64,000 bases of DNA from Kribbella qitaiheensis (GTDB taxonomy: Bacteria; Actinomycetota; Actinomycetes; Propionibacteriales; Kribbellaceae), in NCBI RefSeq assembly GCF_014217565.1, contig NZ_CP043661.1, forward strand, positions 5,704,001 to 5,768,000. The letters run 5' to 3'. Under the pieces are notes generated by a model. The model had not been told where the DNA came from and made no database searches. It worked only from the letters and a program-made list of their open reading frames with translations. This document shows positions 62,897 through 64,000 of this stretch, in pieces (position 1 is the stretch's first letter; every line of letters starts with the position of its first letter). A program made the position numbers and the translations under genes.

Positions 62897-63994
62897 ATGC
62901 GAAACGTGGTGATTCTGGCCGGCGGTTCGGGGACGCGGCTGTGGCCGTTGTCCCGGGCCGACAAGCCCAAGCAGGTGCTGCCGCTGGCGGCGGGGAACTC
63001 GCTGCTGCGGGTGGCGTACAACCGGCTGCAAGGGCTGGTCGACCCGGCGAACGTCTACGTCTGCACGGTGGCTGCCCACACGGACCTGGTCCGCGAGGAG
63101 TTGCCCGAGCTCGGTGAGCACAACATCATCGGCGAACCGGTCGGCCGGGACACGGCGAACGCGGTCGGCCTGGCCTCGGCCGTCGTGGCCCGCAACGATC
63201 CCGACGCGGTGCTGGCGATCGTCGGGTCGGACCACTTGATCACGCCCGAGGCGGAGTTCCGGGCCGCGATCGAGAGCGGGTTCGAGCTGGTCGAGCAGCG
63301 GCCGCGGTCGCTGGTCACCTTCGGGATCGAGCCGACCCATCCGCATACCGGCCTCGGGTACGTCGAACGTGGTGACGCCATCGACGGCACTTCGGCGTAC
63401 GTCGTGGACCGGTTCCGGGAGAAGCCGGATCGCGCGACGGCCGAGGAGTACCTGGCGACCGGGCGGTTCTGGTGGAACTCCGGCATGTTCGTCTGGCGCG
63501 CCGAGACCGTGCTGAGCGTGCTCGACGCGCTGCTGCCGGAGTCGGCCGCGCAGTTGCGTCAGGTCGCGGCGGTCTGGGACACCCCTGTGCGCGATGCCGA
63601 GCTGGGCGCGATCTACCCGGGGCTGCGCAAGATCAGCGTCGACTTCGCCGTGATGGAGCCGGCCTCGCAGGGCAAGGTCGACGCGGACGTCGTCGTCATC
63701 CCGATGCCGGTGCACTGGCTGGACGTCGGCTCCTGGGCCGCGCTGGCCGGCACCTACGAGGTCGATGCCGAGGGCAACCGTCACGACGGCACCGCAGTCA
63801 GCTGCCTGCTCGACTCCCACGACAACGTGATCGTCACCGACGACCCCGACCACCTGATCGCGGCAGTCGGCCTGACCGGCCACATCATCGTCCACACCCA
63901 CGACGTAACCCTGGTCTGCCCACTGGCCGACGGCGAACGAGTCAAAGACCTGGTAGCCCAGGTCCAGTCCGACCACGCCACCCGCTACATCTAA
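62897..63994 (+). CDS. manC: Mannose-1-phosphate guanylyltransferase
   Basis: 365 residues from the ATG at 62897; in-frame sequence upstream is promoter. It makes GDP-mannose from mannose-1-phosphate and GTP for mannolipids and glycans. The pyrophosphorylase loop is ILAGGSGTRLWPLSRADKPKQ (6-26). Further motifs are IGEPVGRDTANAVGLA near 80-95, DHLITPEAEF, LGYVERGDAI, FREKPDRATAEEYL, FWWNSGMFVW near 193-202 and WLDVGSWAALA. It lacks the C-terminal isomerase domain of the bifunctional type II enzymes. It ends 6 nt before the window edge. Confidence 0.93.
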   Translation: MRNVVILAGGSGTRLWPLSRADKPKQVLPLAAGNSLLRVAYNRLQGLVDPANVYVCTVAAHTDLVREELPELGEHNIIGEPVGRDTANAVGLASAVVARNDPDAVLAIVGSDHLITPEAEFRAAIESGFELVEQRPRSLVTFGIEPTHPHTGLGYVERGDAIDGTSAYVVDRFREKPDRATAEEYLATGRFWWNSGMFVWRAETVLSVLDALLPESAAQLRQVAAVWDTPVRDAELGAIYPGLRKISVDFAVMEPASQGKVDADVVVIPMPVHWLDVGSWAALAGTYEVDAEGNRHDGTAVSCLLDSHDNVIVTDDPDHLIAAVGLTGHIIVHTHDVTLVCPLADGERVKDLVAQVQSDHATRYI

Positions 63995-64000
63995 CCCGTA

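Overview
The window is GC-rich chromosomal DNA from an actinomycete, most likely a Kribbella-like member of the Propionibacteriales (inferred from gene content and style, not from a search). Supporting signs are the strong G/C third-position bias, many GTG starts, many starts that appear leaderless, ATGA and TGATG coupled genes, the small acyl-CoA carboxylase epsilon subunit AccE, a zinc-free L36 ribosomal protein, and an XRE-DUF5753 / DUF574 methyltransferase pair. No rRNA, tRNA, phage or complete insertion sequence is visible.

Layout. 0-3.2 kb: MoxR ATPase / DUF58 operon. 3.1-5.2 kb: TetR repressor and divergent EmrB/QacA-type exporter around a shared operator region. 5.2-8.9 kb: YjbR-like protein, DUF885 metallopeptidase and a Maf-methyltransferase fusion. 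9.1-24.5 kb: a core block (Maf, AccE, AccD, BirA, PH-domain protein, GtrA, PurK, PurE, acyl-CoA dehydrogenase) in the order I recall for Mycobacterium tuberculosis Rv3282-Rv3274, interrupted by an SCP2-like protein, TetR, PEP carboxylase, two MFS carriers and a UDP-sugar dehydrogenase. 24.6-26.5 kb: MarR repressor and quinone-oxidoreductase-like target. 26.5-28.5 kb: a gene-poor islet with one tiny secreted protein and two tandem-repeat blocks. 28.6-41.9 kb: membrane proteins, small hydrolases, regulators, L36, an azlCD exporter and a secreted protease. 42.3-53.3 kb: cell-surface polymer genes (LCP ligase, GT2, ABC-2 exporter, glycerol-1-phosphate-dehydrogenase-like enzyme, cytidylyltransferase-like enzyme, GalE) and an RpiB-methyltransferase fusion. 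53.5-64 kb: SDRs, a TatA-like protein, LysR, a decayed M1 peptidase, paired CNNM proteins, NAD kinase and mannose-1-phosphate guanylyltransferase.

The activated-sugar enzymes (Ugd, GalE, ManC), GtrA, GT2, LCP and the ABC exporter together point to envelope polysaccharide assembly. Biotin ligase, AccD and AccE supply acyl-CoA carboxylation; the acyl-CoA dehydrogenase and SCP2-like protein fit lipid metabolism.

The most notable observations are: (1) seven genes each interrupted by one extra base in a short homopolymer, which looks like a sequence-quality signature and hides seven normal proteins; (2) two methyltransferase fusions, Maf-MT and RpiB-MT; (3) a dispersed 48-49 bp hairpin family lying just after stop codons, one copy between accD and accE; (4) several well-defined operators; (5) the repeat islet at 27.5-27.85 kb.
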